This document shows positions 33,519 through 42,094 of a stretch of 51,805 bases of DNA, one piece after another. The position numbers and the translations under genes were made by a program. Position 1 is the first letter of the stretch, and every line of letters starts with the position of its first letter. This DNA is from Sphingomonas adhaesiva (GTDB taxonomy: Bacteria > Pseudomonadota > Alphaproteobacteria > Sphingomonadales > Sphingomonadaceae), in assembly GCF_002374855.1 (NCBI RefSeq), contig NZ_NWVC01000012.1, forward strand, positions 1 to 51,805, read 5' to 3'. Under the pieces are notes generated by a model. That model searched no databases, had not been told where the DNA came from, and saw only the letters and a list, made by a program, of their open reading frames with translations.

Positions 33519-35972
33519 TCAAGCCGCTGTCGGACGCCAACGGCGAAGCGTCAGAGCATTGGCGACGACGCTGACACTCGACAGCGCCATCGCCGCGCCG
33601 GCGATCACCGGGCTTAGATACCCGAACGCTGCCAGCGGGATGCCGACCAGGTTGTAGATGAACGCCCAGAACAGCCCCTGGCGGATCTTGGAATATGTCC
33701 GTTTGGAGATGTCGATCGCGTCCGCGACCAGGCGCGGATCGCCCCGCATCAGCGTGATGCCCGCTGCGTGCATCGCAACGTCTGTTCCGGTTGACATGGC
33801 GATGCCGACATCTGCTGCAGCGAGGGCAGGGGCGTCGTTGACGCCGTCCCCGACCATCGCGACCGTGCGGTCCCCGCCCCGCAATGCTGCTACCGCATCC
33901 GACTTTCCTTCCGGCAGGACATTGGCAACGAAATCGTCGATGCCGAGCTTGGCCGCCGCTGCGCGGGCGCTTCCCGCATTGTCTCCGGTCAGCATCACGC
34001 TGCGTATGCCACGGCCATGCAGCGCCGCCACGGCAGCAGCGGCGGAAGCCTTGACCTCGTCGCCGAACGCCAGAAGGCCGAGAAGGCGGCGTTCGGGCGC
34101 GCGTTCCGCGACCCAGGAGACCGTCCGTCCCTCGGCTTCCAGCCTGGCCGCCTCACTCGCCAGCGGTGTCATCACGATAGCTTCGTCGTCCATCAAGCGC
34201 GTGCTGCCGAGGATCAGGTTGCGGCCGTTGACGTCTGCAGCAACCCCGCGGCCGGGCAGGCCGCGCATCCCGTTGGCGCGGGCGGGTTCGACGCCTTCCG
34301 AGCTGGCCCACGCCAAGACGGCCCGGGCGAGCGGATGCTCGCTTCCAGCCTGAAGCGCCGCGGCGAGCGCGATCAGCTCGGCGCGTTCGGCCCCCTCGGC
34401 CGGCAGTGCGGCCAGCAGCGAGGGCTTGCCCTCGGTCAGCGTGCCGGTCTTGTCGAACGCGACGATGTTGATGCGGTGCGCGGTCTCCAGCGCCTCCGCG
34501 TCCTTGATGAGGACACCGGCCCGCGCGGCAACGCCCGTGCCGGCCATGATCGCGGTCGGCGTGGCCAGGCCGAGCGCGCACGGACAGGCGATGACGAGCA
34601 CCGCGACCGCGTTCAGGATCGCGACTTCCACTCCGGCGCCGGCGATCAGCCAGCCGGCGAGGGTCAGCGCGGCTATGACGAGGACGATTGGCACGAACAC
34701 GGCGCTGACCTTGTCGACGAGCCGCTGGATCGGAGCCTTGGCGCCCTGCGCGCTTTCGACAAGGCGCACGATGCGAGCGAGGGTGGTCTCAGCCCCCACC
34801 GCCGTCGTCTCGACCAGGATGAGGCCGTCCGCGTTGATCGATCCGCCGGTCACTGGGTCTCCAGCGGCCTTGGCGACCGGAAGGCTCTCTCCGGTGAGCA
34901 TGGATTCATCGACATGGGTTGCTCCCTCGATCAGTCGTCCATCGACGGGGATGCGCTCGCCGGGCCGGACGCGGACGCGGTCACCCGAGCGCACCTCCGC
35001 CAGGGCAATCTCTCGTTCGCTGCCGTCGGTGCCGACAACGCGAGCCTGGTCGGGCCGCAGCGCCATCAGCGCGCGGATCGCCTCTCCGGTCTGACGCTTG
35101 GCGCGGCCTTCGAGCCATTTGCCGAGCAGGATAAGGGTGATGACGACGGCCGAAGCCTCGAAGTAATAATGCGCATCCATGCCGTGCATCGGCGCGAACA
35201 GCAGCTGGTAGAGGCTGAGCCCGTAGGCGGCCGATGTGCCGATCGCGACCAACAGGTCCATGTTGCCGGTTCGGGCGCGCGCGGCCTTCCAACCCGCGCG
35301 ATAGAAGCGCGCGCCCAGCCAGAACTGCACGGGCGTCGCGAGCAGCAGCTGGATCCAGCCCGGCACCGCCACCTCGATACCGAACGGGGCCAGCAGCATC
35401 GGAACGACCAGCGGCAGCGACAGCGCCGCGGCGATCAGCACGTGGCGGAGCTCTCTTGTTGCGGCTGCGTCGCGGCGGGCGTCCTCGGCGCTTCGTTCCG
35501 CCTCCGCCGATCCGGTGCGCGCGAATGCGGTGTAACCAGCGCTTTCGACGGCCTCGACCAAGACATAAGTGGGGACGCCACCCACCGTTTCGATCCGCGC
35601 CGTCTCGGCTGCCAGGTTGACACTCGCGGAGCGGACGCCGGGCACTTTCAGCAGCGCCTTCTCGACCCGGCCGACACATGAGGCGCAGGTCATGCCCGTG
35701 ATCGTCAACTCGGTCGTTTGCGTCAACGGGGTGTAGCCCGCCGCAAGAACCGCATCGGCTACGGCAGCGACATCGGATCGTCCATCGACGAACTCGACGT
35801 TCGCGCGCTCCGTCGCGAGATTGACCGAGACGCCGGCGACGCCCGGCACCCCGGCGATGGCGCGCTCCACCCGCCCGACACACGTCGCGCAGGTCATGCC
35901 ATCGATGGCCAGCGACAGCCTGTCTTCGCTTCTCGCCTGTGTCTGCATTGGCAGCTGCGCCGGGGCGCTCAT
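33519..35972 (-). CDS. Cu(I)-exporting P1B-type ATPase
   Basis: The 817-residue protein has two N-terminal heavy-metal domains (CxxC at 28-31 and 96-99, both in GMTCA.C), eight membrane helices, TGES (360-363), CPC (463-465), the phosphorylation site DKTGT (Asp507), an [10 protein letters not shown] motif and [16 protein letters not shown]. The Cys-Pro-Cys plus GMTCxxC domains give Cu(I)/Ag(I) specificity. I start at ATG 35972 with GGAG upstream; the next upstream ATG (36014) lies beyond the predicted transcription start. It exports cytosolic copper to the periplasmic CopA/CopB/CopC system. In many genomes it is called copA, a name used here for the oxidase. Confidence 0.96.
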   Translation of the reverse strand: MSAPAQLPMQTQARSEDRLSLAIDGMTCATCVGRVERAIAGVPGVAGVSVNLATERANVEFVDGRSDVAAVADAVLAAGYTPLTQTTELTITGMTCASCVGRVEKALLKVPGVRSASVNLAAETARIETVGGVPTYVLVEAVESAGYTAFARTGSAEAERSAEDARRDAAATRELRHVLIAAALSLPLVVPMLLAPFGIEVAVPGWIQLLLATPVQFWLGARFYRAGWKAARARTGNMDLLVAIGTSAAYGLSLYQLLFAPMHGMDAHYYFEASAVVITLILLGKWLEGRAKRQTGEAIRALMALRPDQARVVGTDGSEREIALAEVRSGDRVRVRPGERIPVDGRLIEGATHVDESMLTGESLPVAKAAGDPVTGGSINADGLILVETTAVGAETTLARIVRLVESAQGAKAPIQRLVDKVSAVFVPIVLVIAALTLAGWLIAGAGVEVAILNAVAVLVIACPCALGLATPTAIMAGTGVAARAGVLIKDAEALETAHRINIVAFDKTGTLTEGKPSLLAALPAEGAERAELIALAAALQAGSEHPLARAVLAWASSEGVEPARANGMRGLPGRGVAADVNGRNLILGSTRLMDDEAIVMTPLASEAARLEAEGRTVSWVAERAPERRLLGLLAFGDEVKASAAAAVAALHGRGIRSVMLTGDNAGSARAAAAKLGIDDFVANVLPEGKSDAVAALRGGDRTVAMVGDGVNDAPALAAADVGIAMSTGTDVAMHAAGITLMRGDPRLVADAIDISKRTYSKIRQGLFWAFIYNLVGIPLAAFGYLSPVIAGAAMALSSVSVVANALTLRRWRPTAA

Positions 35973-35999
35973 GGTCGTCTCCACTACTGAGTCGATGGC

Positions 36000-36077
36000 C
36001 TTATCGTCCCTCACATCGTGTCAAGGTCAACAGCTAAATACACCCCTTGACCCTGACACAGTGTCAAACCCCACATC
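36000..36077. promoter_or_regulatory. Divergent CueR promoters for the ATPase and copZ
   Basis: Minus strand: TTGACC (36030-36025), a 19-bp spacer with TTGACACGATGTGAGGG, and GATAAG (36005-36000) as -10. Plus strand: TTGACC (36047-36052) followed by CTGACACAGTGTCAAACC and a weak -10 about 19 bp on. Both spacers contain TGACAC-type dyads, so two CueR dimers can bind, one per direction. Confidence 0.85.
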
Positions 36078-36106
36078 TGCTTCATCCACCTCATGGAAGA
36101 ACGAAG

Positions 36107-36301
36107 ATGATCGATTTCAAAGTTCAGGGAATGACCTGCGGAGGCTGTGCGCGCGGTGTGACCAGCGCGCTTCAGCGCGTCGATGCCAAGGCCGTCGTCA
36201 ACGTCGACTTGGCGAGCAAGACCGTTTCGGTAAGCTCGACGGCCGATGTACAGCAACTCAAGCGGGCCATAGAGAAGGCCGGCTTCGCGGTGACGCAATA
36301 G
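36107..36301 (+). CDS. copZ: Copper chaperone CopZ
   Basis: The 64-residue protein, starting at ATG 36107, is a single heavy-metal-associated domain with the Cu(I) motif GMTCGGC and the ferredoxin-like fold pattern VTSALQRVDAKAVVNVDL and AIEKAGFAV. It carries Cu(I) to the ATPase encoded divergently. Its promoter is of the CueR type. Confidence 0.95.
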   Translation: MIDFKVQGMTCGGCARGVTSALQRVDAKAVVNVDLASKTVSVSSTADVQQLKRAIEKAGFAVTQ

Positions 36302-36303
36302 AG

Positions 36304-36328
36304 AGCCCTATTTTGCCTGAGGGCTTTC
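36304..36328 (+). terminator. Possible terminator after copZ
   Basis: AGCCCT pairs with AGGGCT across ten nt and is followed by TTC, three bases after the copZ stop. The stem is short, so confidence is moderate. Confidence 0.5.
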
Positions 36329-36461
36329 GGGGCGGGCGCGTAAAAGGATTGTGCGTTGATCCGCACGCGCCCGCCTCGCGATCATAAGTGCACCGGCCTG
36401 AAACGGTCATGACACCGGCTGAAGCCTCAAAAGTCCGCGTTGTTACTTTATGGGGCGGGCG

Positions 36462-36570
36462 CGACCTTGACGGTGCATCGCACCGTCTCACGGGCTTTCG
36501 CAGCAGCTTCTACGCACCTTTCAATCGCTTCGCGATTAACCGTCACGATTCTGTCGGCCGCGACGATCCC
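36462..36570 (-). repeat. Relic of a repeated gene, copy C (longest)
   Basis: The minus strand reads, without interruption, GIVAADRIVTVNREAIERC followed by VEAAAKARETVRCTVKVAPA and a stop. It is the best-preserved of three related fragments (30331-30436, 32548-32590). No start is visible, so it is a C-terminal end. At DNA level it contains the perfect dyad GACGGTGC-ATC-GCACCGTC. Confidence 0.55.
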
Positions 36571-36602
36571 ACGGAACGCGGTCGGGCTGGCGCTCTGCAT
36601 TA

Positions 36603-37370
36603 GGCGCTGCCCTGCTTCCCAACGTGGTAGGCCGAGCGTTCACGCCGCGATGCGCTGCGCCATCTGCTTGGGCGTCATCGCCATGACCGGGGCTTTGGAA
36701 AGAATATGGACAACATGGTCGATGCGGCCGGTCGCCGTGTCCACGCCCTGCTGAAGCACGCCAAGCGCCTTGCTGTAGTCGGGCACGTTGATCGCGCGGC
36801 GCGCTCGGCCGCCAAGCCCTCCACGGCACGGCGTAGCAATGCCAGCTCACGGTCCTGACCTTCTATCGCGGCACGCAACCGGTCGAACGCGCGGGCCTGG
36901 TCCTGCTCGGGCCGGGCATGGTCGCCCGCCATGTCCCTTGCCCCGGTCGCGCGACAGGGCGCGGACGAGCTGGCGCTGGTCGGCGAAGTCGCGCGGCCGT
37001 AATGGAGATGCACGTCGTCGCGATGCCGCGACATGCCGACATAGGCGCTGTGCCGGTCCATGCCGGGGGTGGCGAGGACAGGGGCGCGATCGACCGTCAC
37101 CCCCTGCGATTTATGGATGGTGGCGGCATAGCCATGATCGACATGGGCATAATCCTTGGTGTCGAACGCGACACCGCGCCCGTCATCGAGGCGCACCGCC
37201 ATGCCCTCGGGCGATACCCGCTCGATCGGGCGAGCGTGCCGTTCTTGACCCCCATGCCCCGTTCGTTGCGAAGGAACATGATGCGGTCGCCGGTCGCGAA
37301 CTGGCGTGTCCCCCGCTCGGCCTTCACCGTCACGTCGCCGCCAAGGTCGTCCGACGAACGCCCAGCGCCA
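36603..37370 (-). pseudogene. traA: Degenerate TraA-type relaxase/helicase fragment
   Basis: The minus strand encodes the C-terminal helicase part of a TraA-like conjugative relaxase: VTVKAERGTRQFATGDRI and MFLRNERGMGVKNGTLA in one frame, then, after a frameshift near 37230, AHVDHGYAATIHKSQGVTVD and YVGMSRHRDDVHLHYG (the UvrD-like C-terminal helicase motifs). The relaxase domain and Walker A are missing. It is a remnant of a conjugation region, like the relaxase fragment at 15972-16550, but from a different part of such a protein. Confidence 0.8.
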
Positions 37371-37450
37371 GCGCGGCGATCAGGTAGCGCATACAGATCT
37401 TGGTCGAAGCATCGTTGGCGGTCCCGTCCGATTGGAGCGGGACCATGCGG

Positions 37451-37831
37451 TTATTGAGCAGGCTTGCCCATTTTGCGGAGCATCGCATTCAGGGTCGCGA
37501 TTTCGCGGTTCTGGCTTGTGATGGCTTTCTGCGCCTCGCCCCGGACCTCTGCATTCTGGGAACTGCGAAGCGCGATCTGCGACATCGCGACCGCACCGCG
37601 GTGATGCTCGATCATCTTGCGAATCCACGTCTCGCCGGCATCGGCTCCCTTCGCCGCCATCATCTTCTGGTGCATGTCCATCTCGGCCGGGCCGTAGGGG
37701 TTGGCCGCGGTTGGCTGCATCATCTTGGAATGATCCATGCCTTGATGGTTCATGCCCTGATGCCCCGCCTGCTGGGCTAGGGCCGGGGTAGCGAGCAAGG
37801 CAAGGGTCGCCAGCACGGGTACAATACGCAG
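37451..37831 (-). CDS. DUF305 copper-associated protein with apparent CTG start
   Basis: The protein (about 127 residues) has a signal peptide (VPVLATLALLATPALAQQ), a Met/His-rich stretch (GHQGMNHQGMDHSKMM) and the DUF305 domain with WIRKMIEHHRGAVAMSQIAL, about 75 percent identical over the core to the product at 22740. No ATG precedes the signal peptide. GAGGAG lies six bases before a CTG in the right position, so either CTG is used or the start has mutated; a GTG at 37816 would shorten the signal peptide. Confidence 0.75.
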   Translation of the reverse strand: MRIVPVLATLALLATPALAQQAGHQGMNHQGMDHSKMMQPTAANPYGPAEMDMHQKMMAAKGADAGETWIRKMIEHHRGAVAMSQIALRSSQNAEVRGEAQKAITSQNREIATLNAMLRKMGKPAQ

Positions 37832-37938
37832 CTCGATCTCCTCGGGTCGTGTCAATTTTCTACGCGCCGGAAGCGCGCCCCCCTCATCCGCCGAAGCGAT
37901 AATCGTTGGGTGGCTTGTCCTATCAGTCGCGCTTCGGT

Positions 37939-38385
37939 TCAAAGCCGGGGAAGAATGGCCTTCATCTGATCGATCTCGCGGCGCTGCCCCTTGATGATTT
38001 CGCCGCATAGCGCTTTCAACTCGGGATCACGGAGCGACGCCTCTTGGCACATCAGGATCGCGCCCGAGTGATGCGGAATCATCGACCGCGTGAACGCCCG
38101 GTCTCCGATCGTCGTCTGCGTCCGGATCAGCGCGTAGCTGCCGAGGAAGACCGCGATCGAGCCGATAATTAGTGCGCTGTTCGCCGCCCTGGAAGGAAAC
38201 ATATGGCGCATGGCGAGGATCATCGCGACTACCATCGGCGCGACCATCATCAGCGTCATATAGAACATATTCAGGTTGTTGTAGAAGCTGCCTAAACTGT
38301 CGATCATCACGAACATAACGAAATACATGATGATGCCGCTGACGACGGTCTGCACCGCCAAGCTCACATATGCGTTCTTCATCAT
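37939..38385 (-). CDS. Membrane-anchored DUF305 protein
   Basis: The 148-residue protein starts at ATG 38385 behind GGGAGAG and has three membrane helices (SLAVQTVVSGIIMYFVMFVM; MTLMMVAPMVVAMILAM; SALIIGSIAVFLGSYALI) before a DUF305 domain (FTRSMIPHHSGAILMCQEAS). Conserved His pair and Met/Cys suggest metal binding at the periplasmic face. It probably forms one unit with the DUF305 gene downstream. An intact relative of the fragment at 24692. Confidence 0.85.
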   Translation of the reverse strand: MMKNAYVSLAVQTVVSGIIMYFVMFVMIDSLGSFYNNLNMFYMTLMMVAPMVVAMILAMRHMFPSRAANSALIIGSIAVFLGSYALIRTQTTIGDRAFTRSMIPHHSGAILMCQEASLRDPELKALCGEIIKGQRREIDQMKAILPRL

Positions 38386-38480
38386 CGCTACTCTCCCGTG
38401 TTGATGCCGCCCGCCCGCATAAGTGCGCCGCGCCGTGTCGCGCGTCGCCGGACAGTAAGCGTGGGCAGCAGACCGCCTTG

Positions 38481-39083
38481 CTATTGAGTGCGGCTCTTTT
38501 GGTAGGCGAGTTTGCCGGCGTGGCGGCGGATGGCGATGGCGGCGACGGCGCGGCGGGTGAAGCGTTCGTCGATGTCGTCGGCGTTGTAGGGGCCGCCATA
38601 CCATTCACGTAAGCGGTCGTGTTCTTCGTGGCCGGGGTCGGCCATGGCATCGAGGAACATCTCGAACCCGGGCAAGCCGCCGACATCTTCGGGCGGGCAG
38701 CGCCGTTCCCCGTCGACGAAGCACGGATATTTGACGTCGGGTTCGCCGGGGCCGACCGTCTCGACGGTGATGGTGTGCCGCCAGTCGTCGCCCATGTCGT
38801 AGGTATAGACGAACTCCCGCACGCCCCGGTTGATGAGCGTCGCGAGCTTCACGTTCTTTGCAGCGGTCATGCCGCTCTCCGGCCACATTGGGTCGGGGAT
38901 GCCGTAGCGCCGATCGGCGGCCTCGAAATGCCACAGATGATAGTCCTCCCAACCCATCGCAGCCTGGACGATGTCGTGGAGCATCTTGAGGCTGGCGGTG
39001 GCCGGCACGTCGACCCGGCGCCAGATGGCGGGTTCGATGTCGTTGAGGATGATATGCAGGCGGGCGATGGTCTCGACGCTCAT
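38481..39083 (-). CDS. pRiA4b ORF-3-like protein, IS66 passenger
   Basis: The 200-residue protein starts at ATG 39083, overlapping the tnpC stop by four bases. It shows the family plan: LHIILNDIEPAIWRRVDVPA, LHDIVQAAMGWEDYHLWHF, FVYTYDMGDDWRHTITVE and PPEDVGGLPGFEMFLDAM. The family is frequent on plasmids and within mobile elements; its molecular role is not known. Its place inside the IS ends and translational overlap with tnpC make it part of the element rather than a neighbour. Confidence 0.9.
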   Translation of the reverse strand: MSVETIARLHIILNDIEPAIWRRVDVPATASLKMLHDIVQAAMGWEDYHLWHFEAADRRYGIPDPMWPESGMTAAKNVKLATLINRGVREFVYTYDMGDDWRHTITVETVGPGEPDVKYPCFVDGERRCPPEDVGGLPGFEMFLDAMADPGHEEHDRLREWYGGPYNADDIDERFTRRAVAAIAIRRHAGKLAYQKSRTQ

Positions 39084-40624
39084 GCCGCCAGTCTGGCAGG
39101 TTCGGGGGACCAGTTCCACGGCATGAGTTCGTCCCAGCGGCTGGCTGGCCAGTCACCGGCCACCTTGGCGATGACATCGGCGATATACGCCGGTGGGTCG
39201 ACGCCGTTCGCCTTGCACGTCTGGATGATGGTGTAGATGGCCGCGGCCCGCTCGCCGCCTGCGCGCGAACCGGCGAACAGCCAGTTGCGGCGTCCGACCG
39301 CGACACCGCGCAGCGCACGCTCCGCGATATTGTTGTCGATCTCCAGGCGACCATCACCCAGGAAGCGCGACAGCGCTAGCCAGCGTTTCGTGCCATAGGC
39401 GATGGCCCTTGCCATGTCGGACCTCGACGACAGGCGGCGCAAGCTGGCGTCGAGCACCTCGCGCAAGGCGTCGACCAGCGGTCGACTTTTCTCCTGTCGG
39501 GCTCGCCATCGCACGTCGGGTGGTTGGCCACGGACCTCGGCCTCGACAGCGTAAAGCGTGCCGATCCGCTCGAGGATATCGGTGGTCAGCGGTGTAGGCG
39601 ACCGTTCGTGCAGGTCGAAGACCTTGCGCCGGAAATGTGCCCAGCATGCCACCTCGGTGACGCCACCCCGATACAGTCCGTCATAACCGGCATAGGCATC
39701 CGCCTGCAGGAAGTTGCGGAAGCCGGCGAGATGAGACAGCGGGTGCGCGGCGGTGCGGTCTGGCGTGAAGCGATACCAGGTCGCGCGCGGCGCCGTGCTG
39801 CCGGATGCCTGGTCGTCGGCCGCGTACACCCATAACCGGCCAGTCGCGGTCTTGCCCCGGCCGGGGTCGAGCACCGGCACCGGCGTGTCGTCGGCATGGA
39901 TCTTGTCGGCCTTGAGCACCTCGTCGCGGATGCGGCTGACGATGGGGTCGAGAAGTGCTGCGGCCTGTCCGGTCCAGCTCGCCAATGTCGAGCGGTCGAT
40001 GTCGATACCTTGCGCTGCCATCATTTCGGCCTGGCGGTAGAGCGGCAGATGGTGGTCGAACTTGGAGACGACGACGTGCGCCAGCGTCGCGAAGGTCGCC
40101 TTGCCTCTGGCCACAGCGCTCACCGGTGCGGGTGCCTGGACAATCTTCTCGCATACCCGGCAACTGTATTTGGGGCGGACGTTGCGCACGACGCGCCAGC
40201 GCACCGGCACAATGTCGAGCATCTCGTGTGTGTCCAAGCCGAGCGCGCGCAACGCACCGCCACAGTCCGGGCAGGTGCAGGCACCCGACGCCGGCTCGTG
40301 GACGACCTCCTCGCGCGGCAGATGTCCGGGCAGACTGCGGACGGGCACCGGCCGAACCGCCACGCCAGGGTCAACCATCTCAGGCCCAGGCGCATCGCGC
40401 TCGGTCTCGAGTTCCTCCAGCGCCAGTTCGAGTTGCTCAATCTCGCGCCCCAGCTTTTCGGACGACGCGCCGAACTGCATTCGCCGCAGCCGCGCGATCT
40501 GTCCGCGCAGCGTATCGATGAGCAGGTCGCGGGCGGCAAGCGCGGCATTGGCCCGGGCGAGCGAAGCCTCCAGCGCGGCGATCCGCGCGGTCGCATCAGC
40601 AGGGGAAACAGGCGCTTCCGACAC
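39080..40624 (-). CDS. tnpC: IS66 transposase TnpC
   Basis: The 514-residue DDE transposase has an N-terminal coiled coil (IAALEASLARANAALAARDL), a zinc-finger-like segment (CTCPDCGGAL, YSCRVCEKIV), the catalytic core (IHADDTPVPVLDPGRGKTA; QADAYAGYDGLY) and the C-terminal IS66 signature DGRLEIDNNIAERALRGVAV followed by GRRNWLFAGSRAGGERAA. It is full length and uninterrupted. Confidence 0.95.
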   Translation of the reverse strand: MSEAPVSPADATARIAALEASLARANAALAARDLLIDTLRGQIARLRRMQFGASSEKLGREIEQLELALEELETERDAPGPEMVDPGVAVRPVPVRSLPGHLPREEVVHEPASGACTCPDCGGALRALGLDTHEMLDIVPVRWRVVRNVRPKYSCRVCEKIVQAPAPVSAVARGKATFATLAHVVVSKFDHHLPLYRQAEMMAAQGIDIDRSTLASWTGQAAALLDPIVSRIRDEVLKADKIHADDTPVPVLDPGRGKTATGRLWVYAADDQASGSTAPRATWYRFTPDRTAAHPLSHLAGFRNFLQADAYAGYDGLYRGGVTEVACWAHFRRKVFDLHERSPTPLTTDILERIGTLYAVEAEVRGQPPDVRWRARQEKSRPLVDALREVLDASLRRLSSRSDMARAIAYGTKRWLALSRFLGDGRLEIDNNIAERALRGVAVGRRNWLFAGSRAGGERAAAIYTIIQTCKANGVDPPAYIADVIAKVAGDWPASRWDELMPWNWSPEPARLAA

Positions 40625-40685
40625 TCCGTTTCCATAGCAGATTGCAGGTCGGCGAGCGAGAGAAAGTGGCGCAAAACCGCCGTTC

Positions 40686-41039
40686 CTACCCTGCCAGCGT
40701 CGGCGTGAACGTCCGCTCGGGGCGCCGCCAGTCGATGCCTTCCAGCAGCATCGACAATTGCGCTGGCGTCAGCGTCACCGTGCCGGTCGCTGTCACTGGC
40801 CAGACGAAACGGCCACGGTCGAGCCTCTTGGAAAACAGGCAAAGCCCCTGGCCGTCGAACCACAGCAGCTTGACCAGATGCCCCCGCTTGCCACGGAACG
40901 CGAACAAGCCACCCGAATGCGGGTTCTGCGCCAGCACCTGCTGCACCAGCACCGCCAAGCCATCGAACCCCTTGCGCATGTCGGTCACGCCGCACGCCAG
41001 GAACACCCGCGTCGGCAACGGCACTGGCACCGGGCTCAT
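40686..41039 (-). CDS. tnpB: IS66 accessory protein TnpB
   Basis: The 117-residue protein has the TnpB (IS66 Orf2) signature: RVFLACGVTDMRKGFDGLAV, FRGKRGHLVKLLWFDGQGL and RLDRGRFVWP. It overlaps tnpA by four bases. The name refers to IS66 Orf2, not the RNA-guided nuclease also called TnpB. Confidence 0.94.
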   Translation of the reverse strand: MSPVPVPLPTRVFLACGVTDMRKGFDGLAVLVQQVLAQNPHSGGLFAFRGKRGHLVKLLWFDGQGLCLFSKRLDRGRFVWPVTATGTVTLTPAQLSMLLEGIDWRRPERTFTPTLAG

Positions 41040-41410
41040 CGCAGCACCGACAAAACCCGTGCAAGCACATCTGCATCCACGCCTGCGTCGACACTCACCC
41101 GCACGCCGCCCGGCAACTCGATCTGGATGAGCCCCGATGGATATGGCGCCGGCTGTGGCGCTGGCGGCGTCAGTTCCGCCACCTGTACCTCGGCAAATAC
41201 CGGCAGCGACGGCATCGCCCCGGCCAACTTGCCTTCGCGCAGCTGCTTGCGCCACGTGTAGATCAGGCTGCTCGATACCTCGCGATGCGCGATGACATCG
41301 CAGACCCGACCCCCCGGTCGGAACGCCTCCGCCAGGATCTCCAGCTTCTCCGTGTCCGACCATCGGCGCCGGCCTGACACCCGGCCAACCACCTCCATCC
41401 GACCAGTCAT
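41036..41410 (-). CDS. tnpA: IS66 accessory protein TnpA
   Basis: From ATG 41410 the product is 124 residues with an HTH of the IS66 Orf1/IS3 OrfA type (RRWSDTEKLEILAEAFRPGG, VCDVIAHREVSSSLIYTWRK). An upstream start would include the terminal repeat region and is less likely. TnpA-TnpB-TnpC translation is coupled by overlaps. Confidence 0.9.
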   Translation of the reverse strand: MTGRMEVVGRVSGRRRWSDTEKLEILAEAFRPGGRVCDVIAHREVSSSLIYTWRKQLREGKLAGAMPSLPVFAEVQVAELTPPAPQPAPYPSGLIQIELPGGVRVSVDAGVDADVLARVLSVLR

Positions 41411-41614
41411 ACGAGTGCTCGTATGACTGGTCGTAGAATCCAAAACTTCCCGCACCGCCGCGCCCTCGTCAAAGGCGACAAGCATCCCTGCTACCGGCGC
41501 TACCGCAAGACGGCCTGCTGACCACGCTTACAGAGATCGACGATCTCTCCCGGTGCAGCATGGTGTAGGGCCATCGAGTTCTCCTGACGCAGTCGTTAGA
41601 GGCAACCACCTCGT

Positions 41615-41959
41615 TCAGTGTGAGGGCCTCTCCCAGATCCAACCAGGAGGATCGCTCGCCGGAAAGGATTCCTCGGAGGCCTCGTCCACCTCCTGGTTCC
41701 GCTCATTTGCTTCAGCTCGCGCGAGTTGTCGCTCGACCTGGCCGCTCACCTCGCGGACAAGCGTCTCATGAATGCCAGACCGGCGGTGTTCGATGCTGTC
41801 TTCAATATCGATTGCGCACGAGCAGATGCATTCATGGACGGCCTGCTCCACGTGCACCTCGAGCGACTGGCCAGGGGCTTCATTTCTGAGTGCGAGCGTT
41901 CTCGCAACCGCCGCTGCGATCGCCTGTTCATTGAACGGATCGCCATACTCATGGGTCAT
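41615..41959 (-). CDS. Hypothetical protein with EESFPASDPP tail
   Basis: From ATG 41959 the product is 114 residues, acidic and soluble, with Cys in HECICSCAID. The C-terminal motif EASEESFPASDPPGW recurs at the ends of many short uncharacterised alphaproteobacterial proteins. The central part (LEVHVEQAVHECICSCAIDI) fits an amphipathic helix. A longer start at 42052 is possible. It lies downstream of hmp on the same strand, with 135 bp between, so co-transcription is uncertain. Confidence 0.6.
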   Translation of the reverse strand: MTHEYGDPFNEQAIAAAVARTLALRNEAPGQSLEVHVEQAVHECICSCAIDIEDSIEHRRSGIHETLVREVSGQVERQLARAEANERNQEVDEASEESFPASDPPGWIWERPSH

Positions 41960-42094
41960 GCTGAAGCTCTCAAATGCGCTAAAATGCTCAACGAAACTCA
42001 CCGTCCTTAAGAACAGTTGCGAGCGAGCTGTTCGGACAGCACGCTTCAACAACCCAACATCCCGCTAGAACCGCGGCGTTCCCCCAAAGGGGCT

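Larger units (their letters stand above)
38455..41531 (-). mobile_element. Complete IS66-family element with passenger gene
   Basis: The ends are inverted repeats starting GTAAGCGTGG(G/T)CAGCAG(A/G)CCG, the GTAA tip being typical of IS66. Inside are tnpA, tnpB, tnpC in the usual order on the minus strand, plus a pRiA4b ORF-3-type gene after tnpC. Flanking 8-bp sequences (GCCGGACA and AGAGATCG) do not match, so no target duplication is visible. Confidence 0.9.

Noticed and set aside
33508..33540. TTG start for cueR giving 153 residues
   Set aside because: It overlaps the ATPase stop and extends beyond the conserved family start; the GTG at 33507 has a good ribosome binding site.
34017..35681. 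554-residue frame opposite the copper ATPase
   Set aside because: Antisense shadow; all ATPase motifs lie on the minus strand.
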